The notes: a model not told the origin generated them from the sequence alone. A DNA stretch of 64,000 nucleotides from Pseudomonas viridiflava (GCF_900582195.1 NZ_UTHA01000215.1:1-64000), one strand, 5' to 3'; positions 52,774 to 62,331 are shown, numbered from the stretch's first letter. A program made the numbers and translations.

Positions 52774-55700
52774 TTAAAGCGGCAAATACCGACTCAACAA
52801 CGCCCGCAACGCCGCCGGCTTCACCGGTTTCGGCAGATAATCCAGTCCCGCCGCATGCACCTGCGCGACCATCTCCGGTCGCCCGTCAGCACTGATCACC
52901 ACCCCCGGCACCGGTTCACCCAGATGCGTGCGCAACCACGCCATCAACTCGGTGCCGGTATCCCCGTGATCGAGGTGATAGTCGACCAGCGCCACTTGCG
53001 GTCGCACGCCGTCGTTCAACAATGCCGCACATTCCTCACGATTACGCGCCGTCCACACCTGACAACCCCAGCGGCTCAGCAGGCTGTTCATGCCGATCAG
53101 AATGCTGTCTTCGTTGTCGACGCACAGCACTTGCGCGCCGCTCAGCAACTTGCCGTTCAATTCCACGGCGGCGCTGGCCGGCACGGCTTGTGAGCGAGCC
53201 AGTGGCACGCTGACGCTGAACACACTGCCACGCCCCGGCCACGAGCGCACCCGCAGGGTGTGGCCCAGCACCCGGCACAAGCCATCGGCAATCGCCAAGC
53301 CCAGGCCCAGGCCTTTTTCAGCGCGGGTCTGATGACTGTCGAGGCGTTTGAATTCTTCGAAAATCACCTGCTGTTTATCTTCCGGAATCCCTGGTCCGCG
53401 ATCCCACACTTCCAGGCACAACTCGCCGCCACGTCGACGCACGCCCAGCAACACCGGGCCTTTGGCGTAGCGAAATGCGTTGGTGAGGAAATTCTGCAGA
53501 ATCCGCCGCAGCAATTTGATGTCGCTGTCGATGCGCAAATGACTGCCGCGCACACGGAAGGTCAATCCCTGTTCCTGGGCCAGCGCCTTGAACTCGGCGC
53601 CGAGAATGTCGAACAGCTCATTGACCGCAAACGGCTTGCGATCGGGGTTGATCTTGCCGTTTTCCAGGCGGGAAATATCCAGCAGATCGCTGATCAAGTC
53701 CTCGGCCGAGCGCAACGAACTGTCGAGGTGCTGCACCAGTTTCTGCGCCTCGCTGCTCAAGCCGTCGTCCTGATGGGAGAGGGCGGCAGAGAACAGCCGG
53801 GCGGCGTTCAATGGTTGCATCAAGTCATGGCTGACCGCTGCCAGGAAGCGGGTTTTCGACTGGTTGGCGGCTTCGGCGGTGCCCTTGGCTTCGGTCAGCG
53901 CGACGTTGAGTTGCGACAGTTCCTGGGTGCGTTCGCTGACTCGCTGCTCCAGTCCTTCATTGGCTTCGGTCAGCGCCTGCTCGGCTTCGCGGAACGCGGT
54001 GATGTCGGTGAAGCTCATGACGAAGCCGCCGCCCGGCATCGGGTTGCCGATCAACTCGATCACCCGGCCGTTGGGGAACAGCCGCTCAGATGTATGCGCG
54101 CGACCCTGACGCATCCAGTGCAAACGGCGGGCAACGTGGACTTCGGCTTCACCGGGGCCGCACAAACCGCGCTCGGCGTTGTAGCGAATAATGTCGGCAA
54201 TCGGCCGGCCGACGCTGATCAAGCCGTCCGGGTAGTTGAACAGTTCCAGATAGCGGCGATTCCACGCCACCAGTTTCAGCGACTGGTCGACCACGCTGAT
54301 GCCTTGGGTGATGTTTTCGATCGCACCTTGCAGCAGGGCGCGGTTGAACTGCAGCACTTCCGAGGCTTCGTCGGCGATACGGACGACATCCTCCAGCTGC
54401 ATCTCCCGACCTTCGATGGCGGCTTTTACTACAGCACGGGTTGAAGAAGCGCCAAGCACACCGGCCAGCAAACGCTCGGTGTGGGCAATCCATTCGCCGT
54501 CGGCATTCTGGTTCGGGTTGAAACCTTTGCCTTGGCGATAGGCAAAGCGAATGAAGCTCTGACGCGCACGCTCCTCACCGACAAAACGTGCGGCCAATTG
54601 CAGCAAGTCATCGATTTGCACCGCCAGCATCGACCGCGCACTCGGCCGTGCGCTGATCTCCTGACCGATGAAGCGCCCGGCCTGCCAGTGCTCCGACACC
54701 CGTGTACGCGACAGCACCGAGACCCAGGCGAACAAGGTGAAGTTGCCGGCCAGCGACAGCACTACGCCTTGGGTCAGCGGGGTGATCGGCAGGTTCAGCG
54801 GATTGCTGTGCAGCCACGCCAGCCCTGGAAAACTGCTGAGCGACCAGCCAAGGCTGTGCGCGGCAATCGGCAGGATCAGCGTGTAAAACCACAGGAAGGT
54901 GCCGGTGGCCAAACCGGCGAACACGCCACGGCGGTTGGCCTGTTTCCAGTACAGCGCGCCGAGCATCGCTGGCGCCAGTTGGGTCACCGCAGCGAAAGCG
55001 ATCTGGCCGATGGTCGCCAGACTGGCGGTCGAGCCGAGCAAGCGATAGCTGACGTACGCCAACAGCAGAATCACCACGATGCTCACACGCCGTACCGAGA
55101 GCATCCAATGGCGGAACACTTCGAACGGGCGCTCGGCGTTATTTCTGCGCAACAGCCACGGCAACAGCATGTCGTTGGAGACCATGGTCGACAGCGCCAC
55201 ACTGGCGACAATCACCATGCCGGTCGCCGCTGACGCGCCGCCGATAAACGCCAGCATCGCCAGTGCCGGATGCGCCTGAGCCAGTGGCAGGCTGATCACG
55301 AAGGAGTCGGGCAAGACGTCACTCGGCAACATCATCTGACCGGCTAAAGCGATCGGGACTACAAACAGCGCAGCCAAGGCGAGGTAAGCCGGAAACACCC
55401 ATTTGGCCAGGCGCAAATCCTGCGGATCAATATTCTCTACCACCGTGACGTGGAACTGCCGGGGCAGGCAGATGATCGCCATCATTGCCACGCCGGTCTG
55501 CACCACCATCGAGGGCCAGTTGATGGTTTCTTTCCAGTATTCCTCGAGGCGCGGGGCGAGCATGGCCTGGTTGAACAAGTCATCGAAGCCGTCATACAGG
55601 CCATAAGTGACGAAGGCGCCGACGGCGAGAAAGGCGAACAGTTTGACCAGTGACTCGAAAGCAATTGCCAGCACCATGCCACGGTGGTGTTCGGTGGCAT

Positions 55701-56244
55701 CGAGGTTGCGCGTACCGAAGACAATGGTGAACAGCGCCAGCACCAGCGACACGATCAGCGCGGTGTCCTGGGCGCGAGTGCCCATGGCGTCGGCACCGGC
55801 ACCGATCAACAGATTTACGCCGAGAACGATGCCTTTGAGTTGCAAGGCGATGTAGGGGAGTACGCCGACCAGACAGATCAGCGCGACGACCACCGCCAGC
55901 GATTGTGATTTGCCGTAGCGCGCGGCGATAAAGTCCGCGATGGAGGTGATGTTCTCCTGTTTGCTGATCATCACCATTTTTTGCAGGACCCACGGCGCGC
56001 CCACCAGCAGCAAAATCGGCCCGAGGTAAATCGGGAGGAATGACCACAATTGCTCGGCGGCTTGACCGACAGCGCCGAAGAACGTCCAACTGGTGCAATA
56101 AACCGCCAGCGACAGGCTGTAAACCCAGGCACGCACGCGCGGCGGCAACGGCGCGCTGCGCCGGTCGCCGTAGAAGGCGATGGCGAACATGATGGCCATA
56201 TAGGCCAGGGCGACGGCGGCGATCAGCCCGGTGGACAGCGACAT
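52774..56244 (-). CDS. mxtR: Transporter-linked hybrid sensor histidine kinase (MxtR/CrbS type)
   Basis: A 1156-residue hybrid. Residues 1-510 form a sodium:solute symporter (PutP-like) domain with about 13 membrane segments. A PAS domain (~640-750) and a coiled coil (~752-795) follow, then HisKA with phospho-His806 in AAVSHDLMQPLN, HATPase (N box NFLTNAFRYA, GLGLGLAIADG) and a C-terminal receiver with Asp1088 (ALVDYHLDHG) and Lys1139. This matches MxtR/CrbS, which with ErdR/CrbR controls acetate use. No response-regulator gene is adjacent. Start at 56244 follows GGGAG. Confidence 0.88.
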   Translation of the reverse strand: MSLSTGLIAAVALAYMAIMFAIAFYGDRRSAPLPPRVRAWVYSLSLAVYCTSWTFFGAVGQAAEQLWSFLPIYLGPILLLVGAPWVLQKMVMISKQENITSIADFIAARYGKSQSLAVVVALICLVGVLPYIALQLKGIVLGVNLLIGAGADAMGTRAQDTALIVSLVLALFTIVFGTRNLDATEHHRGMVLAIAFESLVKLFAFLAVGAFVTYGLYDGFDDLFNQAMLAPRLEEYWKETINWPSMVVQTGVAMMAIICLPRQFHVTVVENIDPQDLRLAKWVFPAYLALAALFVVPIALAGQMMLPSDVLPDSFVISLPLAQAHPALAMLAFIGGASAATGMVIVASVALSTMVSNDMLLPWLLRRNNAERPFEVFRHWMLSVRRVSIVVILLLAYVSYRLLGSTASLATIGQIAFAAVTQLAPAMLGALYWKQANRRGVFAGLATGTFLWFYTLILPIAAHSLGWSLSSFPGLAWLHSNPLNLPITPLTQGVVLSLAGNFTLFAWVSVLSRTRVSEHWQAGRFIGQEISARPSARSMLAVQIDDLLQLAARFVGEERARQSFIRFAYRQGKGFNPNQNADGEWIAHTERLLAGVLGASSTRAVVKAAIEGREMQLEDVVRIADEASEVLQFNRALLQGAIENITQGISVVDQSLKLVAWNRRYLELFNYPDGLISVGRPIADIIRYNAERGLCGPGEAEVHVARRLHWMRQGRAHTSERLFPNGRVIELIGNPMPGGGFVMSFTDITAFREAEQALTEANEGLEQRVSERTQELSQLNVALTEAKGTAEAANQSKTRFLAAVSHDLMQPLNAARLFSAALSHQDDGLSSEAQKLVQHLDSSLRSAEDLISDLLDISRLENGKINPDRKPFAVNELFDILGAEFKALAQEQGLTFRVRGSHLRIDSDIKLLRRILQNFLTNAFRYAKGPVLLGVRRRGGELCLEVWDRGPGIPEDKQQVIFEEFKRLDSHQTRAEKGLGLGLAIADGLCRVLGHTLRVRSWPGRGSVFSVSVPLARSQAVPASAAVELNGKLLSGAQVLCVDNEDSILIGMNSLLSRWGCQVWTARNREECAALLNDGVRPQVALVDYHLDHGDTGTELMAWLRTHLGEPVPGVVISADGRPEMVAQVHAAGLDYLPKPVKPAALRALLSRYLPL

Positions 56245-56390
56245 GCAACACTCCCGACAAAAGACTCCCCGGCACTCCTGCCCGGGCGGACAGTCTCGCA
56301 TGCGCGGGGCGGTTAGTCAGTGTCGACCAAGGTCGTGGCGTGGTGGGGTGTCGCAGGGGTGGAACCGGTTGGTTTTTGCGCTGACTCTTA

Positions 56391-56467
56391 AGGCCTCATC
56401 GCGAGCAGGCGAAGGCCTACAGGAGAATGCATTCCAAATGTGGGAGCGAGCCTGCTCGCGAAGGCGT
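56391..56467. repeat. REPIN with degenerate left arm, abutting tetR stop
   Basis: Left arm AGGCCTCATCGCGAGCAGGC is truncated; right arm TGTGGGAGCGAGCCTGCTCG is intact and runs into the tetR stop codon. Confidence 0.8.
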
Positions 56468-57009
56468 CAGTCCAGACGCAGCGCAATATCAATCAGCCGA
56501 TGCAGCTCATCCACCTCCAGCGCCGCCGCCGAAAACAGAATCCGGAACACCACCGGCGCCACCACCAGATTGATCAACCGATCAACGCTCGGCGCCATCT
56601 CATCTGGATGCCGCTCGATGATTGTCTGCAATTGCGCGCCAATGATGGTCACGCAATACCCCGGCGTAGCACTCGCCTGCACATCACGCATCATGTTGCG
56701 CCCAGGCTCGGAACTCATCTCATCGAGATATTGCTCGGCCCACGCGCGAATATCACTGCGCAAGCTGCCGGTTTGCGCCGGTTCGCTGTCCGGGCGCATG
56801 CGGGCGAGGGCGACATCGGCCAACAAAGCCGACAGATCACCCCAACGCCGGTAAATCGTCGACGGCGTAACACCGGCGCGCGCCGCGATCTGCGGGACAG
56901 TCACCGTCGAGCGCTCCTGTTCTTGCAGGAGCGCTCGAACCGCCGAATGAATTGCATCTTGCACCCGGGCACTGCGGCCGCCGGGGCGTAAACCTTCTTT
57001 AATAGCCAT
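56467..57009 (-). CDS. TetR family transcriptional regulator
   Basis: 180 residues. The N-terminal helix-turn-helix (VTVPQIAARAGVTPSTIYRRWG) lies at about residues 36-58; the C-terminal ligand domain resembles the TetR_C type found with drug-efflux regulators. It is divergent from an MFS gene, with a 15-bp inverted repeat in the 91-bp gap, so it likely represses that transporter and perhaps itself. Confidence 0.92.
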   Translation of the reverse strand: MAIKEGLRPGGRSARVQDAIHSAVRALLQEQERSTVTVPQIAARAGVTPSTIYRRWGDLSALLADVALARMRPDSEPAQTGSLRSDIRAWAEQYLDEMSSEPGRNMMRDVQASATPGYCVTIIGAQLQTIIERHPDEMAPSVDRLINLVVAPVVFRILFSAAALEVDELHRLIDIALRLD

Positions 57010-57057
57010 GCGGCAGACCTTAACACAAAGAATTTGCTTTAAGCGCGAGGCAGTAGC

Positions 57058-57096
57058 ACACTCCGCAAAAGCAAAAAATTAGCTTTTGTGGAGTGT
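57058..57096. promoter_or_regulatory. Putative TetR operator (inverted repeat)
   Basis: ACACTCCGCAAAAGC and GCTTTTGTGGAGTGT, 15-bp arms with one mismatch and a 9-nt AT-rich centre, end 4 nt before the MFS start codon. On the plus strand the right arm also contains the GTGGAG ribosome site. Confidence 0.6.
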
Positions 57097-57100
57097 GCCC

Positions 57101-58288
57101 ATGACCCGCCTTGCTTCCAATCGATCCAGCCTGTGGTTTCTGGCGATAACTCTACTGAGTTTTCTCGCCGCTTCCACTGCGCCCACGCCGTTGTATCACC
57201 TGTATCAGGATCAACTGCACTTTTCGGCAGCGGTTCTGACCCTGATCTTCGGCGTCTACGCCCTCAGTCTGCTGGCGGCTCTATTGACGGTTGGTTCGCT
57301 GTCCGACCACTTGGGACGCAAACCGGTGATCTTTGCCTCTGTATTGCTCAACGCCCTGGCGATGTTGCTGTTTATCTACTCCGACAGTGTGGCTTGGCTG
57401 ATCAGCGCGCGCGTTCTGCAAGGTTTTGCCACCGGCATGGCCACCGCTGTTTTAAGCGCGACATTGCTCGACACGGATCGGCAGCAAGGTCCGTTGATCA
57501 ACAGTGTTGCACCTTTGCTCGGCATGGCGTTGGGCGGTATGGGTTGCGGTCTGTTGGCGGAGTTTGCGCCGGCACCGTTGCAGCTGACCTATTGGCTGCT
57601 GCTCGCACTGTTTGTGCTGCAGGGCATTTATGTCTGGCACTTGCCGGAAAGCGTTTCCCGGCAAGCAGGGGCTTGGGCCTCGTTGCGGCCGACCTTGCAT
57701 GTGCCGACTCAAGCGCGAGCAACCTTGTGGCGAGTGTTGCCGTTGAACACGGCAACCTGGGCGCTCGGCGGTTTCTACGCATCGCTGGCACCTTCACTGG
57801 TGCGCACCGCCACCGGTTCGACCTCCAACCTGATCGGTGGCGCAACCGTGGCTGCCTTGACGGTGACCGGCGCATTGATGATTTTCTCGATGCGCAATCG
57901 TCCCGCCACGCGAGCATTGCAGTTGGGCGCGAGCCTGTTGCCGATCGGTCTGGTGTTGATTCTGCTGGGCGTGCACAGCGCCAGTCTGTCGGTGTTTTTC
58001 CTCGGCACGCTGGTTGCCGGTTGCGGCTTTGGTTCGGGTTTTCTCGGTGCCGTGCGTAGTCTGGTGCCGCTGGCCTTGCCCCATGAGCGGGCCGGATTGA
58101 TGGCGGCCTATTACGTGCTCAGTTATCTGGCGTTCTGCCTGCCGGCGTTGCTCGCCGGGCACTTGTCGCGCAGCTACGGTTTGCTGGCGACCACCGATGG
58201 TTACGGGGCGATTTTGATCGTCCTGGCTGTCGGCGCGCTGTTGCTGAGTCTGCGCCCAGCGGCCGGCAAAGTGTGCCGCGCTCCATAA
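57101..58288 (+). CDS. MFS efflux-type transporter
   Basis: A 395-residue permease with 12 membrane segments. Motif A, GSLSDHLGRKPV, is present between segments 2 and 3; the N-terminal APTPLYHLYQ pattern is common among TetR-linked sugar/drug exporters. The substrate is unknown. ATG at 57101 follows GTGGAG. Control by the divergent TetR is inferred from arrangement. Confidence 0.9.
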   Translation: MTRLASNRSSLWFLAITLLSFLAASTAPTPLYHLYQDQLHFSAAVLTLIFGVYALSLLAALLTVGSLSDHLGRKPVIFASVLLNALAMLLFIYSDSVAWLISARVLQGFATGMATAVLSATLLDTDRQQGPLINSVAPLLGMALGGMGCGLLAEFAPAPLQLTYWLLLALFVLQGIYVWHLPESVSRQAGAWASLRPTLHVPTQARATLWRVLPLNTATWALGGFYASLAPSLVRTATGSTSNLIGGATVAALTVTGALMIFSMRNRPATRALQLGASLLPIGLVLILLGVHSASLSVFFLGTLVAGCGFGSGFLGAVRSLVPLALPHERAGLMAAYYVLSYLAFCLPALLAGHLSRSYGLLATTDGYGAILIVLAVGALLLSLRPAAGKVCRAP

Positions 58289-58339
58289 ACGGCGCGCTTT
58301 CGGTTAGCCTTGCCCGGCCTTCTTCTCACGGATCGACCC

Positions 58340-58651
58340 ATGAAGATAATTCGCAGCAAGACCTTCACCGCCGAGCGCGCCTGGGGCGCACTGGACATCG
58401 CCAACATGAACGGCATCACCACGCGCCTGCACTGGACCGATCAGCCGTACAAATGGCACGTCAACGATGGCGAGGAAGTGTTTGTGGTGCTCGATGGCCA
58501 AGTGCTGATGCATTACCGCGAGCAGGGCGAAGAAAAACAGGTGCAGCTTGATGTCGGCGACATCTTCTATGCGAGCGTCGGCACCGAGCATGTTGCCCAT
58601 CCGCAAGGCGCGGCGCGGATTCTGGTGATCGAGAGCGAAGGCAGCGTCTGA
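58340..58651 (+). CDS. Small cupin protein
   Basis: A 103-residue single-domain cupin. The metal-binding pattern is partial: KWHVNDGEEVFVVLDGQVLMHY gives one His and the Glu, and GTEHVAHPQG gives the second-motif His. Likely a metal-binding barrel; function unknown. It starts 52 nt after the MFS gene on the same strand and could share its transcript. Confidence 0.85.
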   Translation: MKIIRSKTFTAERAWGALDIANMNGITTRLHWTDQPYKWHVNDGEEVFVVLDGQVLMHYREQGEEKQVQLDVGDIFYASVGTEHVAHPQGAARILVIESEGSV

Positions 58652-58655
58652 ACGG

Positions 58656-58674
58656 TTATTGATAAAACAGATAA
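58656..58674 (+). promoter_or_regulatory. LysR-type T-N11-A site
   Basis: TTAT-N11-ATAA lies 80 nt upstream of the TDT gene, followed by an AT-rich stretch with a possible -10 (TTATATAG, 58695). The form suits a LysR-family activator, but no lysR gene is in this window. Confidence 0.4.
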
Positions 58675-58753
58675 CAGTTAGAGATATTACCCGTTATATA
58701 GATATTCGATTCGGTTCTACCATGGGCTCAACCTCACCAGAGGAGAGGACTCC

Positions 58754-59908
58754 ATGATGACTTGCCCCAACACTGCCAAACCCAGCCTCAAGCCCTTCCG
58801 TCAGCTTCAGCATCCGCGCGAAGTAATCCGCCAGTTCACCCCCAACTGGTTCGCTGCCACCATGGGCACCGGTGTGCTGGCGTTGGCGTTGGCGCAGCTG
58901 CCGTTGGCCATTCCAGGCCTGCACGCCATTGCTGAAGGTTTGTGGTTGTTCAACATTCTGTTGTTCAGCCTGTTTACCGCTGCCTACGCCGCGCGCTGGG
59001 TTCTGTTCTTCGATGAAGCGCGGCGGATTTTCGGCCACTCCACGGTATCGATGTTCTTCGGCACGATTCCCATGGGGCTGGCCACGATCATCAACGGCTT
59101 TCTGCTGTTCGGCCTGCCGCGCTGGGGTGACGGCGTGATTCATCTCGCTGAAGTGCTGTGGTGGGTCGATGTAGCCATGTCGCTGGCTTGCGGCGTGTTG
59201 ATCCCGTACATGATGTTTACCCGTCAGGAACACAGCATCGACCAGATGACCGCCGTTTGGCTGCTGCCGGTCGTGGCGGCAGAAGTGGCAGCGGCCAGCG
59301 GTGGGTTGCTCGCACCGCATCTCACCAATCCCCACTCGCAACTGGTGATGCTGACGACAAGCTACGTGCTCTGGGCTTTTTCCCTACCCGTAGCGTTCAG
59401 CATTCTGACGATCCTGCTGCTGCGCATGGCCCTGCACAAACTGCCCCACGAAAACATGGCCGCCTCCAGCTGGCTGGCCCTCGGCCCGATCGGCACCGGT
59501 GCGCTGGGCATGTTGTTGTTGGGCGGTGATGCGCCAGCGATTTTTGCGGCGAACGGTCTGCCGGGCATGGGTGAAATTGCCTCGGGTCTGGGACTTATTG
59601 CCGGCATTACCCTGTGGGGTTTCGGGCTGTGGTGGATGCTGATGGCGTTGCTGATCACTGTGCGTTACCTGCGCGACGGCATTCCGTTCAATCTCGGCTG
59701 GTGGGGATTCACCTTTCCGTTGGGCGTTTATTCGCTGGCAACCCTGAAACTGGCGAGCACTTTGAACCTGACGTTTTTCAGCGTCTTTGGCACGGCGCTG
59801 GTGCTGTTGCTGGCGGTGATGTGGCTGATTGTCGGTAAACGCACCGTGCAGGGCGCCTGGCGTGGCGAGCTGTTTGTCTCGCCGTGCATCGCAGGTTTGA
59901 AGAAATAA
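58754..59908 (+). CDS. TDT family transporter (tellurite/sulfite/dicarboxylate exporter type)
   Basis: A 384-residue membrane protein with 10 predicted segments. The N-terminal signature FTPNWFAATMGTGVLALAL and AFSLPVAFSILTILLLRM are typical of the TehA/SSU1-like TDT family, whose members move sulfite, C4-dicarboxylates or act as anion channels. The actual substrate is unknown. AGGAGAGGA precedes ATG 58754. Likely monocistronic. Confidence 0.88.
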   Translation: MMTCPNTAKPSLKPFRQLQHPREVIRQFTPNWFAATMGTGVLALALAQLPLAIPGLHAIAEGLWLFNILLFSLFTAAYAARWVLFFDEARRIFGHSTVSMFFGTIPMGLATIINGFLLFGLPRWGDGVIHLAEVLWWVDVAMSLACGVLIPYMMFTRQEHSIDQMTAVWLLPVVAAEVAAASGGLLAPHLTNPHSQLVMLTTSYVLWAFSLPVAFSILTILLLRMALHKLPHENMAASSWLALGPIGTGALGMLLLGGDAPAIFAANGLPGMGEIASGLGLIAGITLWGFGLWWMLMALLITVRYLRDGIPFNLGWWGFTFPLGVYSLATLKLASTLNLTFFSVFGTALVLLLAVMWLIVGKRTVQGAWRGELFVSPCIAGLKK

Positions 59909-60007
59909 CCTGAAAAGTTTAGGTAAGGTGTGGCCTGGATCGCGCTTCGAGAATCCAATAAGCAGTACCCAGGCCTCTCTACCTTAAACATCAGGGAAAC
60001 ACGGAAG

Positions 60008-61882
60008 ATGAGTCACCCCTCACAGTTCAACCTGCTGCGCACCCGGCGCTTCCTGCCATTCTTCATCACGCAGTCGCTCGGCGCGTTTAACGACAACGTG
60101 TTCAAGCAGTCGCTGATCCTCGCCATTCTCTATCGGCTGACCATCGAGGGTGACCGTTCGATCTGGGTCAACCTGTGTGCGTTGCTGTTTATCCTGCCGT
60201 TCTTCCTGTTTTCGGCGCTGGCCGGGCAGTTTGGCGAAAAGTTCGCCAAGGACGCGCTGATTCGTCTGATCAAACTCGCGGAAATCGCGATCATGGCCGT
60301 AGGATCAGTCGGTTTCCTCTTCGATCATTTGTCGCTGATGCTGGTGGCGCTATTCGCCATGGGCACCCATTCGGCGCTGTTCGGGCCGGTGAAATATTCG
60401 ATCCTGCCGCAAGCGCTGCGCGAGGATGAGCTGGTGGGCGGCAACGGCCTGGTGGAAATGGGCACGTTTCTGGCGATTCTCGCCGGGACGATCGGCGCCG
60501 GGGTCATCATGTCTTCCTCGCACTATGCGCCGGTGGTGTCCATCGCGATCGTGGGGATTGCCGTGCTGGGTTATCTGGCCAGCCGAAGTATTCCTCGTGC
60601 CGCAGCCGCGTCGCCGGAGATGCGCCTGAACTGGAACATTTTCAGTCAGTCGTGGGCCACGCTGAAACTCGGTCTGGGCCAAACCCCAGCAGTGTCGCGC
60701 TCGATTGTCGGCAACTCGTGGTTCTGGTTTGTCGGGGCGATTTACCTGACGCAGATTCCGGCCTATGCCAAAGAGTGGATGCACGGTGATGAGACCGTGG
60801 TCACCCTGATCCTGACGGTGTTCTCGGTGGGTATCGCGCTCGGCTCGATGCTCTGCGAGAAGCTGTCGGGGCGCAAAGTCGAGATTGGTCTGGTGCCGTT
60901 CGGCTCGTTTGGTCTGACCGTGTTTGGTTTGCTGTTGTGGTGGCATTCCGGCGGAATTCCCGACAGCGTCACTGGCCACAGCTGGATTGAAGTACTGGGC
61001 TTCGTGCATACCTGGGCGGTGTTGGTCGACATCCTTGGCCTCGGCATTTTTGGTGGTTTCTACATCGTGCCGCTGTATGCCTTGATCCAGTCACGCACGG
61101 CCGAGAACGAGCGGGCGCGGGTGATTGCCGCCAACAACATTCTCAACGCATTGTTTATGGTGGTCTCGGCCATCGTCTCGATCGTGCTGCTGAGTGTGGC
61201 CAAGCTGTCGATCCCGCAGTTGTTCCTCGTTGTGTCGCTGCTGAATATTGGCGTCAACGCCTACATCTTCAAAATCGTCCCCGAATTCAGCATGCGTTTC
61301 ATGATCTGGCTGCTCAGCCATTCCATGTACCGCGTCGAGCACCGCAACCTTGAGGCGATTCCGGATGAAGGCGCGGCATTGCTGGTGTGCAACCACGTGT
61401 CGTTCGTCGATGCCTTGCTGATCGGCGGCGCGGTGCGTCGGCCGATTCGCTTTGTCATGTACTACAAAATCTACAATCTGCCGGTACTGAACTTTATCTT
61501 CCGCACCGCGGGGACCATTCCGATTGCCGGGCGTAACGAAGACATCCAGATCTACGAAAAGGCCTTCACCCGGATTGCTCAATATCTGAAGGACGGTGAG
61601 CTGGTGTGCATCTTCCCGGAAGGCAAGTTGACGGCGGATGGCGAGATGAACGAGTTCAGGGGCGGGCTGACGCGGATTCTGGAGGAGACGCCAGTGCCGG
61701 TGATTCCGTTGGCGTTGCAGGGGCTGTGGGGGAGTTTTTTCAGTCGCGATCCGAACAAGGGCGTGTTTCGGCGGTTGTGGTCGCGGGTGACGTTGGTGGC
61801 GGGTTCGCCGGTGGGCATTGATGCGGCTGAGCCGGCGAAGTTGCAGGGGTTGGTGGGGGAGTTGCGCGGGGCAGTTAGATAG
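60008..61882 (+). CDS. MFS (LplT-like) permease fused to PlsC-type acyltransferase
   Basis: A 624-residue fusion. Residues ~10-420 are an MFS domain that resembles the lysophospholipid flippase LplT (FFITQSLGAFNDNVFKQSL, THSALFGPVKYSILPQ). Residues ~435-615 are a glycerolipid acyltransferase with the NHVSFVD (HX4D) and FPEGKLTADGEM motifs. Together they suggest uptake and re-acylation of lysophospholipids. Unlike E. coli LplT-Aas there is no acyl-ACP synthetase (AMP-binding) domain. ATG at 60008 is preferred to an upstream start that lacks family residues. Confidence 0.9.
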   Translation: MSHPSQFNLLRTRRFLPFFITQSLGAFNDNVFKQSLILAILYRLTIEGDRSIWVNLCALLFILPFFLFSALAGQFGEKFAKDALIRLIKLAEIAIMAVGSVGFLFDHLSLMLVALFAMGTHSALFGPVKYSILPQALREDELVGGNGLVEMGTFLAILAGTIGAGVIMSSSHYAPVVSIAIVGIAVLGYLASRSIPRAAAASPEMRLNWNIFSQSWATLKLGLGQTPAVSRSIVGNSWFWFVGAIYLTQIPAYAKEWMHGDETVVTLILTVFSVGIALGSMLCEKLSGRKVEIGLVPFGSFGLTVFGLLLWWHSGGIPDSVTGHSWIEVLGFVHTWAVLVDILGLGIFGGFYIVPLYALIQSRTAENERARVIAANNILNALFMVVSAIVSIVLLSVAKLSIPQLFLVVSLLNIGVNAYIFKIVPEFSMRFMIWLLSHSMYRVEHRNLEAIPDEGAALLVCNHVSFVDALLIGGAVRRPIRFVMYYKIYNLPVLNFIFRTAGTIPIAGRNEDIQIYEKAFTRIAQYLKDGELVCIFPEGKLTADGEMNEFRGGLTRILEETPVPVIPLALQGLWGSFFSRDPNKGVFRRLWSRVTLVAGSPVGIDAAEPAKLQGLVGELRGAVR

Positions 61883-61897
61883 TCGGCGATTCTAAGG

Positions 61898-61989
61898 GCC
61901 TCTTCGCGAGCAGGCTCGCTCCCACAGTTGGTCGTATTCCTCTGACGGAACGCGGTTGAATGTGGGAGCGAGCCTGCTCGCGATTGCGG
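61898..61989. repeat. REPIN between convergent genes
   Basis: GGCCTCTTCGCGAGCAGGCT and AGCCTGCTCGCGATTGCGG arms face each other between the acyltransferase fusion and the SMR gene. Confidence 0.88.
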
Positions 61990-61996
61990 TCGATGC

Positions 61997-62311
61997 CTAG
62001 GCGCTGACCTTGAGGCCAATCAACCCGGTAATGATCAACGCCACACTGGCCAGCCGAATCAACGCCATCGACTCGCCAAACAGGATGATCCCGGCGATCA
62101 CCGTGCCCACGGCACCAACACCGGTCCAGATCGCATAGGCCGTACCCAACGGCAATTCCTTCATCGCCAGGCCCAGCAGGCCCAGGCTGATAGCCATGGC
62201 CGCGATGGTCAGAACGGTAGGCAGCGGGCGGGTGAAGCCGTCGGTGTATTTCAGGCCGACGGCCCAGCCGACTTCGAACAGGCCAGCGAAAAACAGAATG
62301 ATCCAGGACAT
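61997..62311 (-). CDS. gdx: Guanidinium exporter Gdx (SugE-type SMR protein)
   Basis: A 104-residue small multidrug resistance protein with four membrane helices. The N-terminal Glu13 in FFAGLFEVGWAVGLKYTDGF is the essential proton/substrate site; the pattern GWAVGLKYT is that of the SugE/Gdx subclass, which exports guanidinium in exchange for protons. The upstream guanidine-II riboswitch supports this assignment. GGAGG lies 7 nt before the start. Confidence 0.93.
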   Translation of the reverse strand: MSWIILFFAGLFEVGWAVGLKYTDGFTRPLPTVLTIAAMAISLGLLGLAMKELPLGTAYAIWTGVGAVGTVIAGIILFGESMALIRLASVALIITGLIGLKVSA

Positions 62312-62331
62312 GCAAGACCTCCATCGATTGA

